A stretch of DNA of 64,000 nt from the NCBI RefSeq assembly GCF_003752155.1, contig NZ_RJVG01000001.1, positions 248,001 to 312,000 on the forward strand, in the 5' to 3' direction. Numbering within the stretch: position 1 is the first letter of the stretch; each line of letters begins with the position of its first letter. Positions 55,565 to 64,000 of the stretch are shown one piece after another. Below the pieces are notes generated by a model. The model saw only the letters and a list, made by a program, of their open reading frames with translations, did not search any database and was not told the DNA's origin. This DNA comes from Mobilisporobacter senegalensis. Lineage in GTDB: Bacteria; Bacillota; Clostridia; Lachnospirales; Lachnospiraceae. The position numbers and the translations under genes are program-made.

Positions 55565-56323
55565 TCATTCTGTTTTTATTATATGCTCCAGGGTTTCTTT
55601 CGCTGCCCGTATATTTTCTTCATCTGTCTGCCATATCTCGAATTCACTTTGGGATGGAAGTCCCATATTTACCCCTTCTTTACGATATAACATTGCACTG
55701 TCCCTGACTACTTTACCTGACATATGAAAGGAGGTAGCTTTGGTTGCAGGATACATCTCTTCAATTACTTTGTCACACACGCCACCAGCTATTAAGATAT
55801 CAATCTCTCCTGCTGCTTTTTTTACTAACTCGCCAATTAGTTCTTTCCCTTCTATGCAATGATTTTTCTGCCCTGAAGTAAGAATTGTATGAATTCCCAA
55901 ATCTTTGGCTTGTTCTAATACCTGAATAGGATCCTTGCATACATCAAAAGCTCTGTGAAGGGTAACAGACATACCCTGAGTCAGCTCTATCAGTTCTTTC
56001 ATACGTTCTATATCTAACGTTCCATCTGGTTTTAAAATTCCGATTACTACTCCATTAGCACCTAATTCACGAAACATGTTGATTTCTTCTTTTATAATAT
56101 TAAATTCATGTTCTGTATAACAGAAATCACCGAACCTGGGGCGTATCAGCACATGGGTCTTTATATTACAATTCTTACGTACCTCTAAAAAAAGTCCCTT
56201 GCCCGGTGTAGTTCCTCCGATGATAAGATTACTGCATAACTCCAGACGATTTGCACCACCTTTCGTGGCAATGATAGCTGACTCTACAGAATCAACACAT
56301 CCTTCTAAAATATAATTTTTCAT
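55565..56323 (-). CDS. cutC: CutC family protein
   Basis: 252 residues, TIM barrel. ANRLELCSNLIIGGTTPG near 24-41, VLIRPRFGDFCYT near 57, GVVIGILKPDGTLD, and TLHRAFDVCKDP are the family motifs. CutC has been linked to copper homeostasis, though its enzyme activity is not settled. Single gene, convergent with the cobalamin operon. Confidence 0.93.
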   Translation of the reverse strand: MKNYILEGCVDSVESAIIATKGGANRLELCSNLIIGGTTPGKGLFLEVRKNCNIKTHVLIRPRFGDFCYTEHEFNIIKEEINMFRELGANGVVIGILKPDGTLDIERMKELIELTQGMSVTLHRAFDVCKDPIQVLEQAKDLGIHTILTSGQKNHCIEGKELIGELVKKAAGEIDILIAGGVCDKVIEEMYPATKATSFHMSGKVVRDSAMLYRKEGVNMGLPSQSEFEIWQTDEENIRAAKETLEHIIKTE

Positions 56324-56363
56324 GTCAGATACACTCCTTGACCTTTATGATTGATTATTATTG

Positions 56364-56631
56364 CTACAGATATAATAAATGGAGCCATGATCTTTCTTCC
56401 ATAAATTCTCTAATAAATAATCCTACTATTATTGTACCACAGAAACTCTCACCCTGGTTCTTAATATCTGCAATCTCGCTTTTGACCATCTTCTCATGCT
56501 CCGGGTAGATGGGCAATCTACAGTATTTTTCACCGGATATTTTAGAAAGTTGTATAAGATATTTGTTACTTTTTCCTCACTACATAGGTTACCGCATCAG
56601 ATAATATAAGCTTTTCTTTAAAAATGTATGG
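56364..56631 (-). pseudogene. Decayed leucyl aminopeptidase (M17) fragment
   Basis: Two adjoining minus-strand frames read as the catalytic domain of leucyl aminopeptidase. The first (about 56631-56569) gives KEKLILSDAVTYVVRKK, like the family's EGRLxLADALTYA. A frameshift and internal deletion then lead into YCRLPIYPEHEKMVKSEIAD and IKNQGESFCGTIIVGLFIRE, like WRLPL..EYxExLKSxIADIKN. It stops at 56364 after WLHLLYL. The metal and active-site core between the two parts is missing, so it cannot work. No start codon. Confidence 0.72.
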
Positions 56632-56669
56632 CTATTCACCAAAAGATTATTTATTACGAAACAAATAGA

Positions 56670-56720
56670 AAATAGAGGACATTCGCCAAAGATAACTTTC
56701 CTGACGAATATCCTCTATTT
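56670..56720 (-). terminator. Terminator of the ftsE-ftsX-M23-ctpA transcript
   Basis: Stem AAATAGAGGA-CATTCG (56670-56685) with CGAATATCCTCTATTT (56705-56720), one mismatch. On the minus strand the TTTTC/T-rich end follows. It lies 37 bp beyond the ctpA stop codon. Confidence 0.85.
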
Positions 56721-56757
56721 TTATTATCCATTAATCTCATGTTAATTACTATAATAC

Positions 56758-57984
56758 TTATTTATCCATCTGTTTGATAACCTGGATTGCTTTTTGAAGC
56801 TGATTATCTTCTTCCTTTTTAATCAATGGTTTTTGTCTGAGCTTTTCATCTAATTCAACACTTACATCCGGTTCGATACCAATTCCGTGGATATTTCTTC
56901 CCTTTGGAGTGAAGTACTTAGCTACTGTTAATTTCACTGCACTGTCATCATATAATGGAATCACCGATTGAACAATACCCTTTCCAAATGTTTTCGTTCC
57001 AACAATTGTACCTTTTTCATAATCCTGTATGGCACCGGCAAAAATTTCTGAAGCACTTGCGGTATTCTCATTTACCAGAATCACTAAAGGTTTATTAAAC
57101 TCATCCTCTTTTTTAGCGTAGTCTTCCTGTTTGTTCCCATTCTTATCTTCCTGATAAACCAGAAGTCCCTTTGGCAGCATTCGCTCAAGCATGGCAACAG
57201 CAGTATCATACAATCCTCCGCCATTATTTCTTAAGTCAATGATAAGTCCTTTTTCACCTTGTTTTTCCAGAGTATCTACTGCATTAATAAATTGGGCAGA
57301 AGTGATTTCATCAAATTCAGAAACAGAAATATATCCAATCTTTCCAGAAAGCATTTCAGATTCAATGGTAGGAACCTCTACTTGCTTACGCTTTACTGTA
57401 AAATCCATTGGGTCTAATTCTCCCTCCCTGACTATTGTAATCACTACGTCAGTTCCTTCTTTCCCTTTCATTTTGCTGACCACCTCTGTGAGATCAACTC
57501 CTGTAACTTCGTTACCATCTACTTTATAGATAACATCTCCTGGAAGGATACCCGCTTTATAAGCCGGTGCTCCTACAAAAGGTTTTACAATGGTAATGAT
57601 TCCTGTCTTTGCATCCTGGCTTACAGTTGCTCCGATTCCGCAGTAAACACCGTTGGTAGCCTCTATCAGACTGGCAAAATCTTCTTTGGTATAGTATGCT
57701 GCATATGGATCACCCAGACTGTACATTAATCCTTGATATAACCCATCTGCAAGTGTATCTTCTTTCACTTTATCTATATAATATTGGTCTATCAAACCTT
57801 GTATTGTATCTATTTTCTTCTTTACTTCTACTGATTCTGTTAGTTTTTCATCTGTCTGAATTTCTTCACTTTGCTGATTGTAAATAGCTCCACTTTTTAT
57901 AAAGTAGGTACTAAAAGCAACTGTTCCAACTAACAGTGTTCCTAACATACCAACTAGGAGTCCAGTCCAAAACTTATTCTTCAT
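56758..57984 (-). CDS. C-terminal processing peptidase (S41, CtpA type)
   Basis: 408 residues. A membrane anchor covers 8-30, an N-terminal helical region 55-100, and a PDZ domain about 112-195 with GIGATV. The S41 protease domain has the Ser-Lys dyad S310 (NTASASEIFAGA) and K335 (TFGKGIVQ), with Q339. It acts outside the membrane, trimming secreted or cell-wall proteins. It lies 65 bp after the M23 gene of the ftsEX cluster, and in other Firmicutes this protease accompanies that cluster. Confidence 0.93.
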   Translation of the reverse strand: MKNKFWTGLLVGMLGTLLVGTVAFSTYFIKSGAIYNQQSEEIQTDEKLTESVEVKKKIDTIQGLIDQYYIDKVKEDTLADGLYQGLMYSLGDPYAAYYTKEDFASLIEATNGVYCGIGATVSQDAKTGIITIVKPFVGAPAYKAGILPGDVIYKVDGNEVTGVDLTEVVSKMKGKEGTDVVITIVREGELDPMDFTVKRKQVEVPTIESEMLSGKIGYISVSEFDEITSAQFINAVDTLEKQGEKGLIIDLRNNGGGLYDTAVAMLERMLPKGLLVYQEDKNGNKQEDYAKKEDEFNKPLVILVNENTASASEIFAGAIQDYEKGTIVGTKTFGKGIVQSVIPLYDDSAVKLTVAKYFTPKGRNIHGIGIEPDVSVELDEKLRQKPLIKKEEDNQLQKAIQVIKQMDK

Positions 57985-58049
57985 TACTTACTCCCTCTTC
58001 CTTTTTGTCATATTCTTATCTAATGGCTGCCATCTGTAAAGCTTCCACT

Positions 58050-59273
58050 TTATGGACTTACGTAATTCAATGGATTTACATACGCACCATTCACTCTTAC
58101 TCCAAAATGAATATGAGGTCCTGTTGATACACCAGTAGATCCTACTTTCGCAATAACATCACCTTTTTTCACCGTCTGGCCCACACTTACTAATAATTTA
58201 GAATTGTGCATATATACAGTAGATATGCCATTCGGATGAGATATCATAATATAGTTTCCTGCTGCCCATTGGTATGTTGCAACAGTTACCGTTCCATCGG
58301 CAGATGCAAGAACATTGGAACCTGCTGCCGCACCAATATCAATTCCCTGATGATAAGAACTTGCACCGGCGGTAGGACTCTTTCGATAACCAAAGGTGGA
58401 GGTTATTCTCGTACTGGAATCGGATGGCCACATAAATCCACTTGAAGATACATTACCACTGCCTGCACTTCCACCATTTGCAGCTTCATTCTTTTTCCTC
58501 TCTTCTTCCGCTTTTCTGGCTGCTTCCTCTGCGGCCCTTAACTGAGCCTCTATCATTTCGTCAATAACGTCCTCTTGTATTTTAATCTTTTCTGCAAATT
58601 CATCGGCTTTTTCAGAAGATTCATCAATCTTAGCTTCATAAGAACTTAATTCTTTATTCTTTTCATTAATGAGTTTTGTTACGGCATCCTTCTCTAACTC
58701 AACTTCTTCATTCAAGTTATTCAGTGCTTCAAGACTTGATTTTAATTCTGCCTCTTTTTTCTCTACTTTTTTCTTTGTTTCCTGATATCGGTCTAACATT
58801 TCTCCATCGTATTCTGATATCTTGGTAATGTATTCTGTACGGTTTAATAAATCAGACATATCATTTGAGCTGAGAAGTACCTCAATATAATCAGAACTTC
58901 CATTCTCATACATATATTTTATACGTTTCTTCATGGTAATATACTGATTTTCTTCTGTTTCCTTGGCCTCTTTTAATTCAGCTTTCGTCTTTTTTAGATC
59001 CGTCTTTACCAGGCTGATATCTTTTTCCAGCTTATCAATCTTATTATTGATTGTATCTAATTCCTTATCAAGTTTGGAAATATAAGCAGTAATATCCCCT
59101 TTTTCTTTCTCAAGGTCTTTAATGGTCTGTTCTATTTTCTTTTTCGCTTTCTCCAGACTTGACTTTTTGTCCTTGGCATCCTGAATACTTGTAGCCATGG
59201 CAGGAATTGAAATACTACCGATCAATAAAGCCACCAAACCCATAACTGCAATTTGTTTGAACCTATTCTTCAT
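58050..59273 (-). CDS. M23 murein hydrolase with coiled coil (FtsEX partner)
   Basis: 407 residues. A signal peptide (about 1-28) is followed by a long coiled coil (about 30-265), a Gly/Ser linker and a C-terminal LytM/M23 domain. Zinc ligands are in HQGIDIG and HIHFG, with the third in the intervening strand. EnvC/PcsB-like proteins of this layout are activated by FtsEX to cut septal peptidoglycan. It lies 11 bp after ftsX, which fixes its partner. Confidence 0.92.
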   Translation of the reverse strand: MKNRFKQIAVMGLVALLIGSISIPAMATSIQDAKDKKSSLEKAKKKIEQTIKDLEKEKGDITAYISKLDKELDTINNKIDKLEKDISLVKTDLKKTKAELKEAKETEENQYITMKKRIKYMYENGSSDYIEVLLSSNDMSDLLNRTEYITKISEYDGEMLDRYQETKKKVEKKEAELKSSLEALNNLNEEVELEKDAVTKLINEKNKELSSYEAKIDESSEKADEFAEKIKIQEDVIDEMIEAQLRAAEEAARKAEEERKKNEAANGGSAGSGNVSSSGFMWPSDSSTRITSTFGYRKSPTAGASSYHQGIDIGAAAGSNVLASADGTVTVATYQWAAGNYIMISHPNGISTVYMHNSKLLVSVGQTVKKGDVIAKVGSTGVSTGPHIHFGVRVNGAYVNPLNYVSP

Positions 59274-59284
59274 TCGTCATCCTC

Positions 59285-60190
59285 CTACACCCTAAGGTGC
59301 TTTCTCACTGTTAAGAAGCTTCCGAAGAAACCTATCCCCACACCAATTAACATTGAAATTGGAATCAATGTTGAAAATACATTGTTTACATCAAGAAAAC
59401 TTAATATCCCCGATAATACATTAAACTTCTCTGAAATATATGATATCGCTTTATTATATATAAAATATAAACCGATCAACGGCAATGTCGCACCAATTAA
59501 TCCAATAATGATACCTTCTACAATAAATGGAGAACGTATAAAGAAATCTGTTGCTCCGATTAATTTCATGATCGATATCTCGTCTTTTCTTACGGAAATA
59601 CCCATAGTAACTGTTGTGCTTATTAAAAATACGGATACTGCAATCAATATAATAATTATTGCAACAGAAATATATCCTACTAATATATTTATATTCGATA
59701 AGCTTGTAGCTGTTGTATCTGAACTATTTACCTGCCGTACTCCATCAATTGCATTCACATATTTTACAAGAGAAGGCTGCATGGACACATCATTCAGATA
59801 TATCTCATAAGATGCCGAATCTGCCAAAGGATTATCATCGGCAAAGGTATCTGTTAAATCTTCTTCTCCTTTAAAATACTCATCCTTAAAATTCTCCCAG
59901 GCTTCTTCTGCAGAAATAAAATTAATCTTACTTACTTCCGTCCGTTCTTTAATCTTATCACCAATCAAGGTAATCTGTTCCTGGCTTATTCCTTCATCAA
60001 AAAATACAGTAACACCTACTGAGGTTTCAGCAGTCTTAATCATATGTTGAAAGTTCACAATAATAAAATAAAAAATACCAAATAAGAATAAACAAGCCAT
60101 GATTGTTCCAACCGATGCAAGGGAAAACATACGATTGCGCTTTATATTCTTAAGTCCTTGTTTTATGGCGTAGGTTAATGTTCTAATTTT
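59285..60190 (-). CDS. ftsX: Cell division protein FtsX
   Basis: 301 residues from the ATG at 60190, which overlaps the ftsE stop; a longer frame to 60217 lies inside ftsE. Four membrane helices surround an extracellular domain (about 55-170), and the C-terminal part has the FtsX/MacB permease pattern. It passes ATPase-driven movement from FtsE to the M23 hydrolase outside. Confidence 0.94.
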   Translation of the reverse strand, partial: KIRTLTYAIKQGLKNIKRNRMFSLASVGTIMACLFLFGIFYFIIVNFQHMIKTAETSVGVTVFFDEGISQEQITLIGDKIKERTEVSKINFISAEEAWENFKDEYFKGEEDLTDTFADDNPLADSASYEIYLNDVSMQPSLVKYVNAIDGVRQVNSSDTTATSLSNINILVGYISVAIIIILIAVSVFLISTTVTMGISVRKDEISIMKLIGATDFFIRSPFIVEGIIIGLIGATLPLIGLYFIYNKAISYISEKFNVLSGILSFLDVNNVFSTLIPISMLIGVGIGFFGSFLTVRKHLRV

Positions 60191-60920
60191 CATACAGATA
60201 CCCACCCTTTTGTTCATCGCTAACTAAGATTCCCTTATTCATAGTTATTACTCTCTTTTGCATTGCATCAACAATCTCCCTGTTATGGGTTACCACCAGC
60301 ACAGTAGTACCTCTTTTGTTTACTTCCTCTAATAAAGCCATGATTTCCCAAGAGTTCTTAGGGTCTAAATTTCCTGTTGGCTCATCTGCTAACAGTAAAA
60401 CAGGATTGTTCACAAGAGCTCTTGCAAGAGCTACTCTTTGTTGCTCCCCACCAGAAAGTTCTCTTGGAAGGGAATTTAATTTATCCGATAATCCCACTAT
60501 AGATAACATAGCAGGTACATTTTCTCTTATACTTTTTAAAGGCTTTTCTATCACTCTTTGGGCAAATGCAACATTTTCATAAACATTTCGATCTTTTAAT
60601 AATCGAAAGTCCTGGAATACTACCCCTATATTTCTACGCAGCTTTGGCACCTGTCCCCTGCGAAGCCTGCCCAGATCTTTCCCATTTACATAAATCTTAC
60701 CGCTTGATGGCTCAACTTCTTTCAGCATAAGCTTAATAAGTGTAGACTTTCCTGAGCCGCTATTTCCAACGATAAAAACAAATTCGCCTTTCCTTATTTT
60801 TAAGCTGATATTCTTAACAGCCTCAGTACCTTTCTGATATGATTTAGAAACATTCTCAAGTACTATAATCGGAGGCTCGTCATCTATAAATTCATTGCGT
60901 ATATTATATGAATATGCCAT
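60183..60920 (-). CDS. ftsE: Cell division ATP-binding protein FtsE
   Basis: 245 residues with about 18 extra N-terminal residues before the ABC domain. Walker A GNSGSGKST near 53, signature LSGGEQQRVALARA near 157, Walker B VLLLADEPTGNLDP near 178. FtsE works with FtsX at the division site. First gene of the cluster. Confidence 0.95.
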   Translation of the reverse strand: MAYSYNIRNEFIDDEPPIIVLENVSKSYQKGTEAVKNISLKIRKGEFVFIVGNSGSGKSTLIKLMLKEVEPSSGKIYVNGKDLGRLRRGQVPKLRRNIGVVFQDFRLLKDRNVYENVAFAQRVIEKPLKSIRENVPAMLSIVGLSDKLNSLPRELSGGEQQRVALARALVNNPVLLLADEPTGNLDPKNSWEIMALLEEVNKRGTTVLVVTHNREIVDAMQKRVITMNKGILVSDEQKGGYLYEN

Positions 60921-61040
60921 CTATCTTTTCCCTTCATTCTTTTGTTTAAGATTTCGAAACTCTTTTCTATGTTATTGATGTTCCCATGCTCTGAGACATA
61001 TTTAGGCGTTTCCCAATTCCCTTTTCGTTTAAGTATGAAA

Positions 61041-61067
61041 AGGATACTTAAGCAGCTCAAGTATCCT
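61041..61067 (-). terminator. Terminator of the CdaR-type gene
   Basis: Stem AGGATACTT (61041-61049) with AAGTATCCT (61059-61067); on the minus strand TTTTC follows. Confidence 0.82.
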
Positions 61068-61085
61068 CAAAATACAAGGAATCAG

Positions 61086-62174
61086 TTAATATTCCAAGTT
61101 TTCCATATATTTCATATATTTTACGACCATCAATGCTATTTTAAATGTAATGGCATCTTCAAATACCCTTAAGTCAAGATTTGTACTCTTTTGAAGTTTA
61201 TCAAGGCGATATACTAACGTATTTCTATGAATGTATAACTGTCTTGATGTTTCAGAAACATTAAGATTGTTTTCAAAGAACTTATTAATAGTTGTTAAAG
61301 TTTCTTCATCAAAATCATCCGGAGATTTTCCTTCGAAAATTTCCTTGATAAACATTTTACAAAGTGGCATTGGAAGTTGATAGATCAAGCGGCCGATTCC
61401 CAGATTACTGTAAGCGATTACATTACGTCCGCTATAGAAAATCTTTCCAACATCTAAAGCCATCTTAGCTTCTTTGTATGATCTGGATACATCTCTTATT
61501 TCATTTACAATAGTACCAAATGCAACATGGACCTGAGTCATTGCTTCTGTATTCAACATATCAACAATAACTTTAGCTGTTTTCGTCATGTCTTCATAAG
61601 TTTCTGTCTGCTTTAATTCTTTTACAAGAATAATATTCTTCTCATCTACGGCAGTGATGAAATCTTTTGTCTTAGCAGAGAAAAGACCTCTTACAGTTTC
61701 AAGTGCATTCACATCTTTTTCGTTCTTTGTCTCAATAATAAATACTACACGCCTTACATCTGTATCGATATGCAGTTTTTTAGCACGGTTATAAATATCA
61801 ACTAACAGTAAGTTGTCTAATAATAAATTCTTAATAAAGTTATCTTTGTCATATCTTTCTTTATAAGCTACCAGAAGATTTTGAATCTGGAAAGAAGCAA
61901 TCTTACCAACCATATATACATCTTCACTATCACCTTTTGCAAGTATGATATACTCTAACTGATGCTCATCAAAAACCTTAAAAAATTGATAACCTTGCAA
62001 TACCTGGCTATCTGCCGGTGAATCAACAAATACCAATACGGCACTTTCGTATTCGTCTGCATCTGATATGGTAGTTGCTAATGCTTTACCTTCTGTGTCC
62101 ATAACACATAAATCAATTCTTGTTATTGCTTTTAACCCTTCAATCGTATTTTGCAATATTTGATTTGAAATCAT
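61086..62174 (-). CDS. CdaR/PucR-family transcriptional regulator
   Basis: 362 residues. An N-terminal sugar diacid-recognition-like domain (about 1-130), a GGDEF-like middle region, and the C-terminal PucR HTH with LNVSETSRQLYIHRNTLVYRLDKL near 305-330. Such regulators respond to metabolites such as sugar diacids. Single gene with its own terminator; the target genes are not evident here. Confidence 0.85.
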   Translation of the reverse strand: MISNQILQNTIEGLKAITRIDLCVMDTEGKALATTISDADEYESAVLVFVDSPADSQVLQGYQFFKVFDEHQLEYIILAKGDSEDVYMVGKIASFQIQNLLVAYKERYDKDNFIKNLLLDNLLLVDIYNRAKKLHIDTDVRRVVFIIETKNEKDVNALETVRGLFSAKTKDFITAVDEKNIILVKELKQTETYEDMTKTAKVIVDMLNTEAMTQVHVAFGTIVNEIRDVSRSYKEAKMALDVGKIFYSGRNVIAYSNLGIGRLIYQLPMPLCKMFIKEIFEGKSPDDFDEETLTTINKFFENNLNVSETSRQLYIHRNTLVYRLDKLQKSTNLDLRVFEDAITFKIALMVVKYMKYMENLEY

Positions 62175-62343
62175 AAGTTGTCACTCCCTCTATTTATCTT
62201 TTTTATAAGTTAATATCCATTCTGAACATATATTTTTACACATATTCTAATTCTATCATTATTTTCGCCAAAAGTAAACTAATTGTATGTAGCTCATTTA
62301 TAAAAAAGTTACAGTTCGGTTATAGTTCGGTTATAGTTCAGCC

Positions 62344-62483
62344 CCAGTTCAGCCCTAAGCTCGATTTCGCTCTGCTACATCTCGCTTAGGCAGAGCGCCA
62401 TATAGAAAGCAGTGTACAAACCGCCCTTAGTGTGCAAGCACTCATGTGCAATTTGCACACTGCTTTCTGCATGGCTGAACTGG
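62344..62483. repeat. Multi-stem structured intergenic element
   Basis: Outer arms CCAGTTCAGCC (62344-62354) and GGCTGAACTGG (62473-62483) are perfectly complementary. Inside are CCTAAGC (62354-62360)/GCTTAGG (62384-62390), the overlapping GCTCTGC (62369-62375)/GCAGAGC (62390-62396), and AGAAAGCAGTGT (62404-62415)/ACACTGCTTTCT (62457-62468), which competes with TGTGCAA (62431-62437)/TTGCACA (62453-62459). The stems are mutually exclusive in part. It is GC-rich compared with its flanks. A structured RNA or a repeated mobile palindromic element are both possible. Confidence 0.7.
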
Positions 62484-62486
62484 AAT

Positions 62487-62516
62487 AAAAAAGGGAACAC
62501 GCATAAGCGCATTCCC
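62487..62516 (-). terminator. Terminator of the MsmK/UgpC gene
   Basis: 10-bp stem (62493-62502 with 62507-62516, two GU pairs) around TTAT on the minus strand, followed by TTTTTTATT. Confidence 0.9.
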
Positions 62517-62529
62517 AAATTATTATAGC

Positions 62530-63642
62530 TTAGTTGCAGATCACTAATTCACTTTCTTTATCAAATAAGTGAATCTTAGTTAAATCAAATGCAAATTTGA
62601 CTTTGTCACCTGTTCTTGCAGTTGTACGTGGATTAACACGGGCAGTAACATCAAACTGATCAATTGAGAAGTATAATAATACTTCTGAACCTAACATTTC
62701 ATATACTTTAATTTGTGCTTCAACGATACTATCTTTTGAAGACTCTAAGAATATCTCTTCATCATGAATATCTTCAGGACGAATTCCTAATACAATAGTC
62801 TTATTCTCATATCCGCCATCAATTAATTTCTTAGCTTTTGCATCCGCTACTTTAATTGAGTGAGAACCAAATGTTAATTTAACATCAGAACCTTCTTTTA
62901 CAACTTGTGCATCAAGGAAGTTCATTTGTGGTGATCCAATGAATCCAGCAACAAATAGATTCTTTGGATTTTGGTATAGATTTTGTGGAGTATCCACTTG
63001 TTGAATGATACCATCTTTCATAACAACGATTCTGGTACCAAGAGTCATAGCTTCTGTTTGGTCATGTGTTACATAGATAATGGTTGTTTCAAGTCTTTGA
63101 TGTAATTTAGTGATCTCAATACGCATCTGACCTCTTAATTTGGCATCAAGGTTTGATAAAGGTTCATCCATAAGGAATACTTTAGGATCACGAACGATAG
63201 CACGACCCATGGCAACACGTTGTCTCTGACCACCGGATAAAGCTTTTGGTTTACGGTCTAATAAATGTTCAATATCAAGGATCTTAGCTGCTTCATGTAC
63301 TAATCTATCAATTTCAGCTTTTGGAGTCTTTCTTAATTTAAGACCGAAAGCCATGTTATCATATACTGACATATGTGGATATAATGCATAGTTTTGGAAT
63401 ACCATTGCGATATCTCTGTCTTTTGGTTCTACATCGTTCACTAATTTATCGCCTATATATAATTCACCGCCAGTGATTTCCTCAAGACCAGCGATCATAC
63501 GAAGTGTTGTAGATTTACCACATCCTGAAGGGCCTACAAAGATAACGAATTCTTTGTCCGCGATTTCAAGATTAAAGTCTTTTACTGCAACAAATCCGTT
63601 AGGATAAGTTTTGTTAATATTTCTTAGTGATAAACTTGCCAT
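62530..63642 (-). CDS. Sugar ABC transporter ATP-binding protein (UgpC/MsmK/MalK type)
   Basis: 370 residues. Walker A GPSGCGKST near 37, signature LSGGQRQRVAMGRA near 135, Walker B VFLMDEPLSNLDAKLR near 155, and a C-terminal regulatory OB-type (TOBE) domain from about 240. It powers several carbohydrate importers in trans in related bacteria; no permeases lie nearby, which suits that role. AGGGAGG precedes the ATG. Confidence 0.9.
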   Translation of the reverse strand: MASLSLRNINKTYPNGFVAVKDFNLEIADKEFVIFVGPSGCGKSTTLRMIAGLEEITGGELYIGDKLVNDVEPKDRDIAMVFQNYALYPHMSVYDNMAFGLKLRKTPKAEIDRLVHEAAKILDIEHLLDRKPKALSGGQRQRVAMGRAIVRDPKVFLMDEPLSNLDAKLRGQMRIEITKLHQRLETTIIYVTHDQTEAMTLGTRIVVMKDGIIQQVDTPQNLYQNPKNLFVAGFIGSPQMNFLDAQVVKEGSDVKLTFGSHSIKVADAKAKKLIDGGYENKTIVLGIRPEDIHDEEIFLESSKDSIVEAQIKVYEMLGSEVLLYFSIDQFDVTARVNPRTTARTGDKVKFAFDLTKIHLFDKESELVICN

Positions 63643-63837
63643 TTTATTTCCTCCCTAGATAAAAATGTCGATTTTTAATAGCATCTTGTACTATTTTTAT
63701 ATTCTAAATAATACACCAGATGATTATTTAAAACCATATCTCTATTCAACAAATTAATTTTTAGGGATTTGTATATTTTGTATATAACCATATTTTTCAA
63801 GTCTTTTTCACGATAAATCAACCTGTTTTCGAGTTTT

Positions 63838-64000
63838 TTACTGTCTATATTCAATAAAACCCTCTCCCATGACCTCTCTTACATCACTAACAATTACAAA
63901 AGCTTTGGGGTCTTTTTTGGCTACTATGTCCTTAATTTGAATAATTTCTTTTTGTGAAACTACACAAAAAAGCATTTTTCTTTCTTTTCTCATATACATA
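63838..64000 (-). CDS. YitT family membrane protein, C-terminal part (partial)
   Basis: The last 53 residues of a protein that begins beyond the right edge. KMLFCVVSQKEIIQIKDIVA followed by DPKAFVIVSDVREVMGEGF is the DUF2179 domain at the end of YitT-type membrane proteins. Stop codon at 63838-63840. The 63643-63837 gap before ugpC holds AT-rich DNA with no gene and probably the UgpC promoter. Confidence 0.85.
   Translation of the reverse strand, partial: MYMRKERKMLFCVVSQKEIIQIKDIVAKKDPKAFVIVSDVREVMGEGFIEYRQ

Larger units (their letters stand above)
62175..62529. other. Intergenic region with a large structured element
   Basis: 62344-62483 is a compound inverted-repeat structure (listed separately). 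Upstream are short tandem repeats of TATAGTTCGGT-like units (62311-62345). The remainder (62175-62310) is AT-rich and should contain the CdaR promoter. No gene seen. Confidence 0.5.

Overview
The window looks like chromosome from a low-GC Gram-positive anaerobe of the class Clostridia, most likely a Lachnospiraceae-type gut bacterium. The reasons are AT-rich DNA, strong AGGAGG-type ribosome binding sites, PTS/RpiR/BglG sugar regulation, an adenosylcobalamin riboswitch ahead of late cobalamin genes, the ftsE-ftsX-M23-CtpA block, and uvrB-uvrA followed by an HD phosphohydrolase. No rRNA, tRNA or CRISPR array was seen. The genus is not resolved.

Layout. (1) 1-6301, minus strand: an operon with a HAD phosphatase, a PRD/EIIB-type regulator, an amidohydrolase, a free PRD protein, the glycine-rich SFCGS protein, DUF4312, and the membrane proteins DUF4311 and DUF4310 (cut by the window edge). 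It looks like an uncharacterised carbohydrate-acid or amino-sugar uptake and breakdown unit. (2) 6583-13318: a cell-wall amino-sugar cluster. A Lac/cellobiose-type PTS (EIIC, EIIB, EIIA), a tandem GNAT, a PIG-L deacetylase, MurQ and a MupG-type 6-phosphomuramidase lie on the minus strand, with a divergent RpiR regulator. (3) 13541-17437: iron-siderophore ABC importer behind a promoter with a candidate metal-repressor operator. (4) 17864-21511: a PLD-helicase-DUF3427 protein translationally coupled to a NUDIX hydrolase, plus an orphan FakA-C-like domain.

(5) 22100-39676: an integrative mobilizable element of 17,553 bp. It is bounded by identical 24-bp direct repeats and sits just beyond the guaA terminator. 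Joining the two outer flanks recreates an inverted repeat around the core, which supports the boundaries. It carries a tyrosine integrase, an excisionase-like protein, a MobV relaxase, a relaxosome-like accessory protein, a RepA-like helicase, TnpV, and nine palindromic iterons with a mean spacing near 33 bp. Its cargo is defence-like. One minus-strand operon holds six genes: a winged-helix protein, an Eco57I-like restriction-methylase, a second methylase, a Cap4/DUF4297-like nuclease, an SMC/RecN-like ATPase and an MBL-fold hydrolase. A separate AIPR gene has its stop codon inside the right attachment site. The nuclease-ATPase-MBL trio linked to the restriction-modification genes is the best candidate for an undescribed system.

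(6) 39734-47298: guaA, HD phosphohydrolase, uvrA, uvrB. (7) 47594-55459: promoter, cobalamin riboswitch, decayed lipoprotein gene, then cobT, two cobU-like genes, cobS, cobC, cbiB, cobD, cobQ and cobO. (8) 55565-64000: cutC, a previously hidden decayed leucyl aminopeptidase, ctpA, an M23 hydrolase, ftsX, ftsE, a CdaR-type regulator, a structured intergenic element, an MsmK/UgpC ATPase, and the end of a YitT-type protein.

All calls come from reading the sequence and remembered family features. No database search was run.
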